Source: Clostridium estertheticum (lineage in GTDB: Bacteria > Bacillota > Clostridia > Clostridiales > Clostridiaceae). From it: a DNA stretch of 64,000 nt. The notes beneath the pieces were generated by a model. The model was not told the DNA's origin. It saw only the letters and a program-made list of their open reading frames with translations, and searched no databases. The stretch spans positions 1,137,001 to 1,201,000 of the forward strand of contig NZ_JAAMNH020000001.1 in NCBI RefSeq assembly GCF_011065935.2, written 5' to 3'. The translations under genes were made by a program, and so were the position numbers. Below are positions 7,216-15,460 of the stretch, piece after piece (position 1 is the stretch's first letter; each line of letters opens with the position of its first letter).

Positions 7216-9174
7216 TTGTATAAGAAAATAGGGGTCCCTTTTGATTATAAAACAAAAAAAGAGTTTCCAAGTAAGTTGATGGATTGGATTGGCGATGTTT
7301 TTTACGATATTCTTCCGAAACACGGATATGAGATACGTGATGAGCAAATATATACTGCTTTTCAGCTTGCTGATGCAGTTTGTAATAAAAAAGTTCATCT
7401 GGCTGAGGCTGAGGTAGGTACCGGAAAGACCTTCGCCTACTTACTCACTGCAATTGCCTACGCTGGTTTTAGCGGAAAACCTGTAGTAATTGCATGTGCC
7501 TCAACAGCACTTCAGGAACAGCTGGCAGGGCCAAAGGGAGATATTCAAACACTTTCCCGAATACTGGGATTAGAAATAGATGCGCCAATGGCAAAGGATC
7601 CTCGTCAGTATGTTTGTGATGAGAGAGTTAGTGGAATAGGGGGAGTGTTTGGCGATGCGACAGCCTCTGATGAGATTAATCAATGGTTAGCCAGGACTAC
7701 AAAAGGTGAACGCTCAGAAATGCCGCATATATCCGATAGTGTATGGAGACAGATTGGATGGGATGAGACTATGCCCTGTGGTGCCTGTCCCAGAAGAGGC
7801 TTTTGTAAGCTTGTTAAGGTAAGGGAACATTACAGATCTTCCAAGGATTTAATTATCGCAGATCATAGTATCTTTTTTCAGGACCTGTGGACAAGGGATG
7901 AAAGAATTGCAGACGGTAAAATGCCTATGATTCCAGATTACTCGCTGGTGATTTTTGATGAAGGGCATAAAGTCATACTGCCGGCAGCCATGGGTGCTGG
8001 AAGACAAATTCATAAAGAGGATATTGATAATATTATCCTTTCCATAGAGGAAATCCAGGGAGCAAGAACTTCACTGGTTGTAATTGCAAATGCCTTGGAC
8101 CAGGCCACTTCTAACTTTTTCGAAAAACTTAATCAAAACGTAATAGATGATGAGCAATCAGAGCGTCTGGCGGTTCGCACCGATGATATACTTCTGAAAG
8201 CAGCTGATACTTTTCATAAGGCACTAGATCGGTTGCTCTTAGAGATACAAATTGAGGAAGAGCTATACATAGACGCGCTACCGGAAAGCACGTTACATAC
8301 CTTTGAAATTCAAATAGAACTATCAATTACAGCCTTAGCTAGGTTTGGTAGGAATAAAGGTAGAGAGGTTATTACTTGGGTAGATAGGGCAGACGGCAGC
8401 TTTTGGGTAGTTCCTAGGAATTTGAGCAATATGCTAGATAAACATTTATTTTTGAAAAAATTGCCTGTGGTGTTTACTTCAGGAACTTTAAGTGATGAGG
8501 GGGATTTTGGTTATCTTATGAGGACTCTTGGTTTAAAAGATCCAGCAATATCAACGGTTGGAAGTCCCTTTGATATTGAGGAACAGGTGGTGGTTTATTT
8601 ACAACAGCCATCCTTTGAGGACACTGACAGTGCCAAGTTTTCACGCAAAATTAAACAATTACTATGGTTGCTGAAAGAAAATGGAGGAAGAGCGCTGATA
8701 CTTGTTAACTCTTTGAAGGAAGTCAGGAAAATAAGAAAAGAAATTAGTGGCTATGAGCTACCTTTTGAAGTTTTATGGGAGGATAAAGGTGAGCGAGGAT
8801 ACCTTGTCCAAAAGTTTCTTACGGAAGTTACATCTGTATTAGTAGGTTCTACCTTTTGGGAGGGAATTGATGTGCCCGGGGAGTCTTTATCTCTCGTTGT
8901 AGTTTGGCAGCTTCCCTTTCCGTCCCTAGACCCTTTGATTGAAATGAGGCGCAAAGAAGCAGAAGAAGAGGGGATGAACCCACTTATAACAGTTGATTAC
9001 CCTGAAATGGGATTGAAGTTAAAACAAGGTTGTGGCAGATTAATTAGAACAAAGGATGACCGTGGAGCAATAGCTGTCATGGACCAAGTAATAGGAACCC
9101 CATGGGAAAAGGTGGTTATGAGGGCTCTACCTAGAGGAGTGAAAATCGAAACTTTGGAACATAGGGAGATTTAA
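7216..9174 (+). CDS. DinG/XPD-family ATP-dependent DNA helicase
   Basis: Superfamily 2 helicase of the Rad3/XPD/DinG group, 652 aa. Motif I is AEVGTGKT (66-72), motif II FDEGH (about 247-251), motif VI QGCGRLIRT near the end. Four Cys likely hold a 4Fe-4S cluster: YVCDE (~133) and CGACPRRGFC (~190-199). The start is TTG 7216 with AGGAGG 7 nt upstream. It should unwind 5'-3' at damaged or R-loop DNA. No operon partner is seen; mobile-element remnants lie on both sides. Codon use is less AT-biased than in the flanking remnants, consistent with an established chromosomal gene. Confidence 0.85.
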   Translation: MYKKIGVPFDYKTKKEFPSKLMDWIGDVFYDILPKHGYEIRDEQIYTAFQLADAVCNKKVHLAEAEVGTGKTFAYLLTAIAYAGFSGKPVVIACASTALQEQLAGPKGDIQTLSRILGLEIDAPMAKDPRQYVCDERVSGIGGVFGDATASDEINQWLARTTKGERSEMPHISDSVWRQIGWDETMPCGACPRRGFCKLVKVREHYRSSKDLIIADHSIFFQDLWTRDERIADGKMPMIPDYSLVIFDEGHKVILPAAMGAGRQIHKEDIDNIILSIEEIQGARTSLVVIANALDQATSNFFEKLNQNVIDDEQSERLAVRTDDILLKAADTFHKALDRLLLEIQIEEELYIDALPESTLHTFEIQIELSITALARFGRNKGREVITWVDRADGSFWVVPRNLSNMLDKHLFLKKLPVVFTSGTLSDEGDFGYLMRTLGLKDPAISTVGSPFDIEEQVVVYLQQPSFEDTDSAKFSRKIKQLLWLLKENGGRALILVNSLKEVRKIRKEISGYELPFEVLWEDKGERGYLVQKFLTEVTSVLVGSTFWEGIDVPGESLSLVVVWQLPFPSLDPLIEMRRKEAEEEGMNPLITVDYPEMGLKLKQGCGRLIRTKDDRGAIAVMDQVIGTPWEKVVMRALPRGVKIETLEHREI

Positions 9175-9179
9175 AATAC

Positions 9180-9428
9180 CACACTTAAAGAAACTTTTTA
9201 ATATATAAGGCTTCAAGAATTTTTTCAGGAGGAGGTCCTGGATGTGGAAACGGTCAAGGTATAGTTACTTTAGCAAATACCTCCGAGAACCTTACCTCAA
9301 ATACTGACTTGTACGTTGGATACTTAGGTGGATTTGCGGGAAATGAAAAACTTGTTTCCTATTCTTCAACAGAAGGATCTAACCAGAATTGCGCTGAACA
9401 ACTATACGATTTGTCGGGTACAGAGTAG
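9180..9428 (+). pseudogene. unrecognised Gly/Ser-rich gene remnant
   Basis: An open frame without any start codon follows the helicase and reads, near 9222, FSGGGPGCGNGQGIVTLANT and later LYVGYLGGFAGNEKLVSYSS, ending SGTE-stop. Composition is protein-like (Gly, Ser, Thr, Asn), as in secreted or surface proteins, but I do not recognise it. It has no RBS or ATG, so it is read as the 3' end of a lost gene. Confidence 0.4.
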
Positions 9429-9525
9429 AAGATAGTAAGGTATATCTCTAAGATTGGCTCTATTACTATTCGTGCTTATATTCTTAAGAAATAAGCCAAT
9501 GATATAATCTTATAGAGCTGTATAT

Positions 9526-9567
9526 AACCTCTTGGGCTATTGAACTGTATAGCCTTAGGTGGTTTTT
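9526..9567 (+). terminator. rho-independent terminator
   Basis: Arms AACCTCTTGGGCTAT and ATAGCCTTAGGTGGTT pair around a short loop and are followed by TTTTT. Confidence 0.65.
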
Positions 9568-10014
9568 AAATTTCAAGGGGATTATTCTCCAAGGTTAGAG
9601 TAAAAAAGAATTGTTGTATATAATTTTAATATGGTACTAAATCAAGTAATATGAATACCTTGTATAGTTTTTTATGACATTGTAAGACATCGCAATTTAT
9701 GCTGTATTATACCTCTTGGGAGTACTAGAGCAAAGTTATTTGTAGGTAATTTGTAAAAGATGGTAACATCAATAAAATAGAATCAGCTATTGAAAGGTAA
9801 GCAGATTATATTAATTCTTGTTTTCAGATTTGTTGGCAAAATTATAAGAATTAAATTATTTTTAGAAAATTTATAAAAGCTATAAATATTTTAATAGCAA
9901 GCCTTTATGGGCTTATACGATTTTAGTAAATCTTTTGAAATTCTTAAGGGAAATAACTACGAATCAGTTAGTCGAAAGCTTGATTTTTTTCTAATGCACG
10001 ATTAAAAATAACTT

Positions 10015-10056
10015 AACCCCTAAAGCTATTGAGATACATAGCTTTAATAGGTTTTT
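10015..10056 (+). terminator. rho-independent terminator, orphan
   Basis: Arms AACCCCTAAAGCTAT and ATAGCTTTAATAGGTT, then TTTTT. No intact gene lies upstream, so it is a relic of a lost gene. Confidence 0.65.
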
Positions 10057-10330
10057 CTATATAAATAGAAAAATATATATTACTCAGAACCCATTGAGTA
10101 CTATATGGGTTCTAACAATAATAAACAGTGCCCAAAATTAATGAAAAATAATAGAAGATAAAGGTATATTAACACCTAATATAAATTGCCTAAATATAAA
10201 AAAGGATAATCTTTACATTCGTAATCAGTAGGTCTTGTTGGCAAAATTATAAGCCTTGTACGATTTTCAAAAAACTTATAAAACCTATAAATGATTTAAC
10301 GCCGACCTATAGGAGCTTGTACAATCCTAG

Positions 10331-10403
10331 TAGCAAACAATAACTTCCAGTTATTGTAACGTCCCCCGAGGTCGTAGTAAAAACTGGAAGTTTTTACTTT
10401 GCA
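10331..10403 (+). repeat. 75-bp inverted-repeat family, copy 2 (full)
   Basis: The copy reads TAGCAAACAATAACTTCCAG, core CGTCCCCCGAGGTCGT, then CTGGAAGTTTTTACTTTGCA. Left and right arms are complementary over about 20 bp; each arm can also form its own small hairpin. It is nearly identical to copy 4 except in the right small hairpin, where both sides of the stem differ. Confidence 0.8.
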
Positions 10404-10621
10404 AAAGTGATATGAATGAAAATATAATCATGAGTGTTAGAGTGGTGGAAAGAGATTCGGTAGGTTTTAAAAAGTAAAAGATATATTATATATAAAATAT
10501 GAGTAGTTCACTTTAATTATTTACTTATTATATTTATTTAATAAAAAATGACTATTTACAAGGAAATAACTTTCAAATGCAGAATAGATATATATAAGAT
10601 TATTTAGAGGAGGTCAAATAT

Positions 10622-10783
10622 ATGTCAAAATTAGAAATTTCAAAAGATAAAGACGAAATAAAACGACAAATTAAAACCTTGCAGGCCCAATTAGTTATAG
10701 ATGATAAGAAAAGAGATAGCAAAAGTAAGCAAATACACCAAGATGAAATTAAAGCCCTTAAAAAAGCTTTAAGCGATAAATAA
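10622..10783 (+). CDS. small charged coiled-coil-like protein
   Basis: This 53-aa ORF, MSKLEISKDKDEIKRQIKTL and onward, is made almost only of Lys, Glu, Asp, Gln, Leu and Ile with heptad-like spacing, so one or two long helices are likely. A very good RBS (GAGGAGGTC, 7 nt) supports translation. It slightly resembles short FlxA-like proteins of clostridia, but that is not a firm call. No partner gene is adjacent. Confidence 0.6.
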   Translation: MSKLEISKDKDEIKRQIKTLQAQLVIDDKKRDSKSKQIHQDEIKALKKALSDK

Positions 10784-11092
10784 GAGATATTAATTATTAA
10801 TATAGGTCACACAGAAACCCGTAAATGAAAAGAAAAGGATTAAGGCATTAATGTTTTAATCTTTTTGCTTTTATTACTCAATACCATCCTTAAAAGATTT
10901 TAACAGAATGAAGAAATTCAGTGGATATCAAATACTCGACTTTCTTCGGGTTGCCACCGTGGTCTTTGTAAAATACCAGTTTTTACTAAGAACTCGGAGG
11001 TCCTAACATAATTTTTGTGCTATAATGTAGAATAAATAATAAAATCAAATTTTTTACAATCAGTTTAAGTATGATAAAGGAGAATGAAAATT

Positions 11093-11974
11093 ATGAAAAT
11101 TAAATCATTTATATCAAAAGTACTCATTGCATCATTAGCATTAGGTGTTATTTTTACATCATATCCTGGTGTTTCAGTATTTGCAGATTCATTTAAGTCT
11201 GTTACTCTAGGTGTTGATTTAAGCGATACTCAAAAAAATGAAATGTTAAAATACTTTGAAGTAACTAAAAATGATGCCAATATATTAGAAATTACTTCAA
11301 AAGAAGAGCATACATACTTAGGAAAAATTGCATCAGAAGCTCAACTTGGTAATAAATCAATATCATGTTCTTATATTGAGCCAACAGAAAAAGGTGGATT
11401 AAAGGTAGTTACTAATAATCTTACTTGGGTTAATGATGGAATGATAAAAAATGCATTAATTACAGCTGGTATTGAAAATGCTAATGTTAAAGCATCTGCA
11501 CCATTTGAAGTGTCAGGAACTGCTGCTCTTGCTGGAATATTAAAAGGCTTTGAAAGCAGTAGCGCAGGAAAAAAGATTGATGAAAATAAAAAAGAAGCTG
11601 CCAATAAAGAATTAGTTACTACTGGAGATATTGCTGAAAAAATAGGACAAAATGATGCTTCTAACTTAATGAATGATATAAAAAAAGATGTAATAAAAGA
11701 AAAACCTAAAACAGACCAAGAAATAAATAAAATAGTAGATACGGCTATTAAAGAATATAAAGGTAAATTATCAGATCAAGATGTAACTAACATAAAAGAT
11801 GTAATGAGCAAAATAAATTCATTAGACCTTAACTACAATAACTTAAAAGACCAATTAAATGATGTAACTAATCAATTAAAAGATAAATTAAGTAGTACTG
11901 AAGCTAAAGGTTTCTTTGCTAAATTATCAAGAATGTTTTCTAATTTATTGGATTCAATAAAAAGTGTGTTCTGA
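11093..11974 (+). CDS. secreted DUF1002 protein
   Basis: A signal peptide (basic MKIKSFISK, then a hydrophobic stretch ending VSVFADS) is followed by the DUF1002 pattern: VTLGVDLSDTQKNEMLKYF, SCSYIEPTEKGGLKV, GIENANVKASAPFEVSGTAALAGI. The last ~110 residues are a helical, Lys/Asp-rich tail with TDQEINKIVDTAI repeats. Function of the family (YpuA-like) is unknown; it is exported to the cell surface. ATG 11093 (10 nt after AGGAG) is preferred to ATG 11084, which lies only 2 nt from it. A terminator follows. Confidence 0.85.
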   Translation: MKIKSFISKVLIASLALGVIFTSYPGVSVFADSFKSVTLGVDLSDTQKNEMLKYFEVTKNDANILEITSKEEHTYLGKIASEAQLGNKSISCSYIEPTEKGGLKVVTNNLTWVNDGMIKNALITAGIENANVKASAPFEVSGTAALAGILKGFESSSAGKKIDENKKEAANKELVTTGDIAEKIGQNDASNLMNDIKKDVIKEKPKTDQEINKIVDTAIKEYKGKLSDQDVTNIKDVMSKINSLDLNYNNLKDQLNDVTNQLKDKLSSTEAKGFFAKLSRMFSNLLDSIKSVF

Positions 11975-12001
11975 AAATAGCAAAAAATAAGTTGTACAAT
12001 T

Positions 12002-12031
12002 ATCATCCTATTAATTTAGGGTGATTTTTTT
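12002..12031 (+). terminator. terminator of the DUF1002 gene
   Basis: ATCATCCT pairs (with one G-T) with AGGGTGAT and is followed by a T run. Confidence 0.75.
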
Positions 12032-12190
12032 ATAAATTTAATAATTATAGAGATTTCGGCTTTTAGTATTTTTTTTTATACTTTTATATTTTATGGTATA
12101 CTTTTATACGTATTATATTTAATTGTACAAGCCTTAAAAATATATATTAAAAAAAATAAATTAAAAAAAATATATAAAAAGATTTGATAA

Positions 12191-12342
12191 AGGGGTAATA
12201 ATGCATTAAAGTAGTGCATTAGTTAACCATACAAGTTATATTATAAGTAATGCTAATGGTATTAGCAGGAAGGCAACTTCCAGTCACCTCCTAAAAGTTT
12301 GAGGGAGCTGACAGAAGATGGGGATGAAATGGACAACTTCTG
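12191..12342 (+). repeat. ~150-bp structured repeat, copy A
   Basis: Four consecutive hairpins are visible: TGCTAATGGTATTAGCA, GGAAGGCAACTTCC, CTCCTAAAAGTTTGAGGGAG and CAGAAG...CTTCTG. The segment shares a layout and short blocks (TTAGCA...CCAGTCA, AGGGGTAAT, ACCATACAAGTTA) with sequences at 31631-31756 and 40236-40300. It could be a structured RNA or a mobile-element remnant; no known RNA family was recognised. Confidence 0.45.
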
Positions 12343-12589
12343 TTTTCTACTTGAAAGCACTTGCGATAGGTATAATATAAATCCAAAGAAAAGGAATGTG
12401 TACAATCAATTTTGCTAAACAGTCTTAAAAACATACATATTGATTATAGTGTATAGCAAGCATAAAACAAATTTATTGCAATTTGTTCATGTCCCCCGGG
12501 GGTTTATGAGCGGGGCCAATTTTCTACTTGCTAATGAACGGAGTGAGTTTTCCAGTATTTAGAGAAATAATTTTGTTTTATAGTCCCAT

Positions 12590-12753
12590 CATTGTTAAAC
12601 TCCACACCATTTTACCATCTTCGAAATATTTTATTCCTTGACCATAGGGTATTAATTCATTTATTTTGAATCTATTTTAGTAAATCCTTCGTATTTAAGT
12701 GGTCCCGATGGATAGTATATTTCTTGCCACTTTATTTTTATTTCTCTAATCAT
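12590..12753 (-). pseudogene. MORN-repeat protein remnant, frameshifted
   Basis: The minus strand reads MIREIKIKWQEIYYPSGPLK and then YEGFTKID; after a frameshift it continues NELIPYGQGIKYFEDGKMVW. The YYPSGxLKYEG and YGxGIKYFEDG patterns are MORN/YwqK-like repeats. The upstream end (12753) directly touches repeat copy 3. Confidence 0.5.
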
Positions 12754-12793
12754 TAGCAAACAATAACTTCCAGACGTCCCCTGAGGTCGTGAC
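12754..12793 (+). repeat. 75-bp inverted-repeat family, copy 3 (internally deleted)
   Basis: TAGCAAACAATAACTTCCAG runs straight into ACGTCCCCTGAGGTCGT. The first small hairpin's right side is missing and the right arm is absent. It is in direct tandem with copy 4. Confidence 0.75.
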
Positions 12794-12868
12794 ATAGCAA
12801 ACAATAACTTCCAGTTATTGTTACGTCCCCCGAGGTCGTTACATAAACTGGAAGTTTATGTTTGCTAT
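12794..12868 (+). repeat. 75-bp inverted-repeat family, copy 4 (full)
   Basis: The left arm starts ATAGCAAACAATAACTTCC; the right arm ends GGAAGTTTATGTTTGCTAT. The arms pair almost perfectly over 21 bp. The right arm carries the ATG that opens the truncated uridine kinase frame. Confidence 0.8.
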
Positions 12869-13184
12869 TAGTGGAAAGGAAGCAGAATATCAAAGGTATG
12901 ATTGGATATTAGATGATTTATCAGAATGGCATACTGTTCAGCCTAAAGGGTTAATTATATTTGAAGGGGTCTACTCTATAAGTGATGAGTTATATAGTAA
13001 ATACGACATTAAGATATTTGTAGAATGCGATAGAAAACTTCGTTTAAAGAGAGGATTAGAGAGAGATGGAGAAAGCGCTTTAGGCTTTTGGGGACAGTGG
13101 ATGAGTGGAGAGGATAAATATCTTCACGAACAAAAACCTCAGGATAGGGCTGATTTTATAATTTTAGGAGAAGAAAAATATTAA
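12858..13184 (+). pseudogene. udk: uridine kinase, 3' part only
   Basis: From residue ~12 on, the frame reads QRYDWILDDLSEWHTVQPKG, then LIIFEGVYSISDELYSKYDIKIFVE and LRLKRGLERDGE, matching the C-terminal two-thirds of uridine-kinase-like P-loop enzymes. The Walker A motif is missing because the 5' end is replaced by repeat copy 4, which supplies ATG and the first five or so codons. Without the P-loop it cannot bind ATP. GGAAG lies 3 nt from the ATG, so some translation is conceivable. Confidence 0.75.
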
Positions 13185-13340
13185 TATAGCTTAAACTTAA
13201 AGTAATTACTAGGTTTGAGAAGCAGTATAAATAATAAAAAGGATATGTTTTACATGGTAACAAGAGAGGAATGGAAATAAGGTAACATATACTTTACTCT
13301 CGCATATTATAATACCAAATCTATTTTGTGGAGGTATAAA

Positions 13341-13823
13341 ATGTATGCTATGGCACATATAAAAGGAAGTTCTTTAGCACCAAACCTTACTGGTATGGTT
13401 TATTTTATGGATGTTCCAGGCGGTGTAGATATTTATGTGGAAGTGAAAGGGTTACCATTATATAAACCAGGAACAGATAAAGTTCCACCCGTTGGTCCTC
13501 ATGGATTTCATATACATGAAACTGGAAATTGTGAGATGGGCGACCCAACTAATCCATTTGCGAGTGCAAAGGGTCATTGGAATCCTACAAATCAGCCACA
13601 TGGAAACCATTCGGGAGATTTTCCAGTGTTATTTTCTAACAACGGCTATGCTAGAACCATATTTTTCACTAATAAATTTAAAGTTATAGGTATAATTGAC
13701 AAAGCTGTGGTTATTCATGAAAACCCAGACGACTATCGTACCCAGCCATCTGGTGCCTCTGGTAAACGAATAGGCTGTGGTGTAATTAAACATAGTAGTT
13801 ACCCTCTTTATCCATATATTTAA
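13341..13823 (+). CDS. sodC: Cu/Zn superoxide dismutase family protein
   Basis: This SodC-type protein would convert superoxide to hydrogen peroxide. Metal ligands are visible: GFHIHETGNC (two Cu His and the disulphide Cys), GHWNP...HGNHSGDFP (bridging and Zn His, Zn Asp), VVIHENPDD (last Cu His) and GKRIGCGVI (active-site Arg and second Cys). It has no signal peptide, unlike most bacterial SodC, so it is cytoplasmic or spore-associated. GTGGAGG lies 6 nt before ATG 13341; the frame is open to 13326. A terminator follows at 13896. It looks intact among broken neighbours. Confidence 0.85.
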   Translation: MYAMAHIKGSSLAPNLTGMVYFMDVPGGVDIYVEVKGLPLYKPGTDKVPPVGPHGFHIHETGNCEMGDPTNPFASAKGHWNPTNQPHGNHSGDFPVLFSNNGYARTIFFTNKFKVIGIIDKAVVIHENPDDYRTQPSGASGKRIGCGVIKHSSYPLYPYI

Positions 13824-13895
13824 TGACATTAGTATTTATAGATGACATATCCGGTGTGGTATAGTACCCCAAGCGCTTGACGAAAACCATAGATG

Positions 13896-13928
13896 AGAAC
13901 TGCTGAAATATATTTGGTGGTTCTTTTT
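13896..13928 (+). terminator. terminator of sodC
   Basis: AGAACTGCTGAA pairs fully with TTGGTGGTTCT if G-U pairs are counted, then TTTTT. Confidence 0.6.
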
Positions 13929-13955
13929 ATCGTTAATTAATGTTGAGTAAGCAAG

Positions 13956-14173
13956 CTATTTAGTAACTTTCTTTAATTTGTCATAAAAAAATTCAGTCAT
14001 AGGAATTTTCAAGCCACAGCTTGATGCTGATTTAAGTAATTGTCCAGAGAAGGTTTCCAGCTCATTTTGTCTTCCGAAAGCAATGTCTCTATTTAATGAA
14101 CTTGTGGCTGAATCAGTTTGTTTTTGTAGTATATGATTGAGGTGTACTTCTTCAAGGTCAAAGGGAATATTGG
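13956..14173 (-). pseudogene. panE: ketopantoate reductase C-terminal remnant
   Basis: The minus strand reads SSLNRDIAFGRQNELETFSG and LKIPMTEFFYDKL, the C-terminal domain of 2-dehydropantoate 2-reductase (the SSMxQDxxxGRxTExExxxG signature and PxxxxLY end). The NADP-binding N-terminal ~220 residues are missing; homology stops where repeat copy 5 starts (14174). Confidence 0.7.
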
Positions 14174-14211
14174 GCAAACAATAACTTCCAGTTATTGTTA
14201 CGTCCCCCGAG
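14174..14211 (+). repeat. 75-bp inverted-repeat family, copy 5 (left half)
   Basis: It contains GCAAACAATAACTTCCAG, TTATTG and CGTCCCCCGAG, then stops. Two 5'-truncated genes diverge from it: panE to the left, an SNF2 helicase fragment to the right. Confidence 0.8.
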
Positions 14212-14755
14212 AATGAGTGCATGTATTAAACAGATTCAGAAACTTGTTGAGCAGGGTTAAAAAGTAATTACATGGTGTGTATTTAAGGACTCAATAAGAA
14301 GTATGCAATCGCTTTTGGATAATTGTGGTATTAAAACACGTTGCATATATGGTGAGGTAGAATTAAATGATAGAATTACTATTATTAATGAATTTAAAAA
14401 TGGAAGGTTTGAAGTTTTAATTACAAATCCACACACACTTGCAGAATCAGTATCGCTACATTCTGCTTGCCATGATGCGGTATACTTTGAGTATAGTTAT
14501 AATTTAGTGCATTTACTTCAATCTAAAGATCGTATTCATAGATTAGGGTTGCCAGAAAATCAGTATACGCAATACTTCTTTATGCAAGATTTATTTGAAT
14601 ATGATGGAAAAGAATTTTCAATAGATGAAAAAGTATATAATCGGTTGATGGAAAAAGAAAAAATAATGTTGGATGCAATTGATAATAACGAGTTGGGGGA
14701 AGTTACTACATCAGAAGAGGATTTGGACTTGATATTTGGAAAGCTGTTTCACTAA
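14212..14755 (+). pseudogene. SNF2-type helicase, C-terminal part with in-frame stop
   Basis: The frame reads SACIKQIQKLVEQG-stop-KVITWCVFKDSI and then the helicase C-lobe: motif V TNPHTLAESVSLHSACHDAV, motif VI SKDRIHRLG. The TAA at about 14260 interrupts what is otherwise a continuous protein. The ATPase lobe is missing; the 5' end abuts repeat copy 5. From ATG 14303, 150 residues could still be made, but without ATP-binding motifs. It may be the leftover of a lost defence or repair helicase. Confidence 0.7.
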
Positions 14756-15460
14756 GAGGATAGCAAATTCACTTCGCTCATTAAACGAAAAATGTAATAC
14801 AAGTTAGATAGGAAGAAATTATTGCCTTTTATTAATTTATTAAAGGAACGCTAATTTATTTATAGGATTTTACTGGAAAAATGATATTCTACAATAAAAG
14901 CTTATTTTATAGAGGAATCTATGTAATAAGCTTTTACTAATTGTTTTAAACAATTACATGAAAATATTACATTAATGTTGGTTAATTGAAAAAATTAGAA
15001 ATCTTTGTTTCTTATACTATTTATATCTCCAATAAGTTACTAAAATTAATTATATTATTTCTATAAGATGGTTATAAATTTAAAAAACATGGATGGAACT
15101 ATAAACTCAGAGAACTATGGGGCATCAAGGTTTAAGGCAGCTAAAGATTTATACTTAGAATTCAAGAAAAACATGAGTTATTAATCCTTGTGCTATTATA
15201 GTTTGTATTAATTAATACTAACTACCTAGATATTTACTATACAACAAAACATAAGTATAGAATAATATAATAAAAAGCATTCGAATTTTGGAATATAATG
15301 TTATAATTAAATAGACATAATAGGATTAATTAGTAATTTGTTAGTATTAAATTATAGAATTTGTTTACAGTAAGGTAATATTAAAGTAGCAGGTGATATT
15401 AAGTTGCTTTTAAAAGATATGCATTTATATAATAGAAAAAGATAAATTAGAGGTGTGATA
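14756..15460 (+). other. 700-bp intergenic region
   Basis: It holds TAGCAAATTCACTTCGCTCA (14763-14782), a short repeat seen elsewhere in inverted form, a terminator at 14896-14937, and a 38-codon frame (15068-15184, no RBS) that I do not recognise and that is probably a remnant. The promoter of the restriction gene should lie in its last 200 bp. Confidence 0.5.
14896..14937 (+). terminator. terminator-like hairpin
   Basis: AAAAGCTTATT pairs with AATAAGCTTTT, followed by a short T-rich stretch. Confidence 0.55.

Larger units (their letters stand above)
9429..10621 (+). other. 1.2-kb noncoding region
   Basis: No gene was seen. It holds two good terminators (9526-9567 and 10015-10056), a hairpin at 10086-10112 (AGAACCCA/TGGGTTCT), an internal imperfect duplication (about 9826-9936 and 10232-10325, sharing GTTGGCAAAATTATAAG), and one copy of the 75-bp repeat (10331-10403). 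Several small genes may once have stood here. Confidence 0.6.

Noticed and set aside
12754..12868. CRISPR array from tandem repeat copies
   Set aside because: Only two unequal copies, no regular spacers, no cas genes.
12858..13184. Functional uridine kinase
   Set aside because: No Walker A motif; the first codons come from a repeat, so it is a truncated gene.
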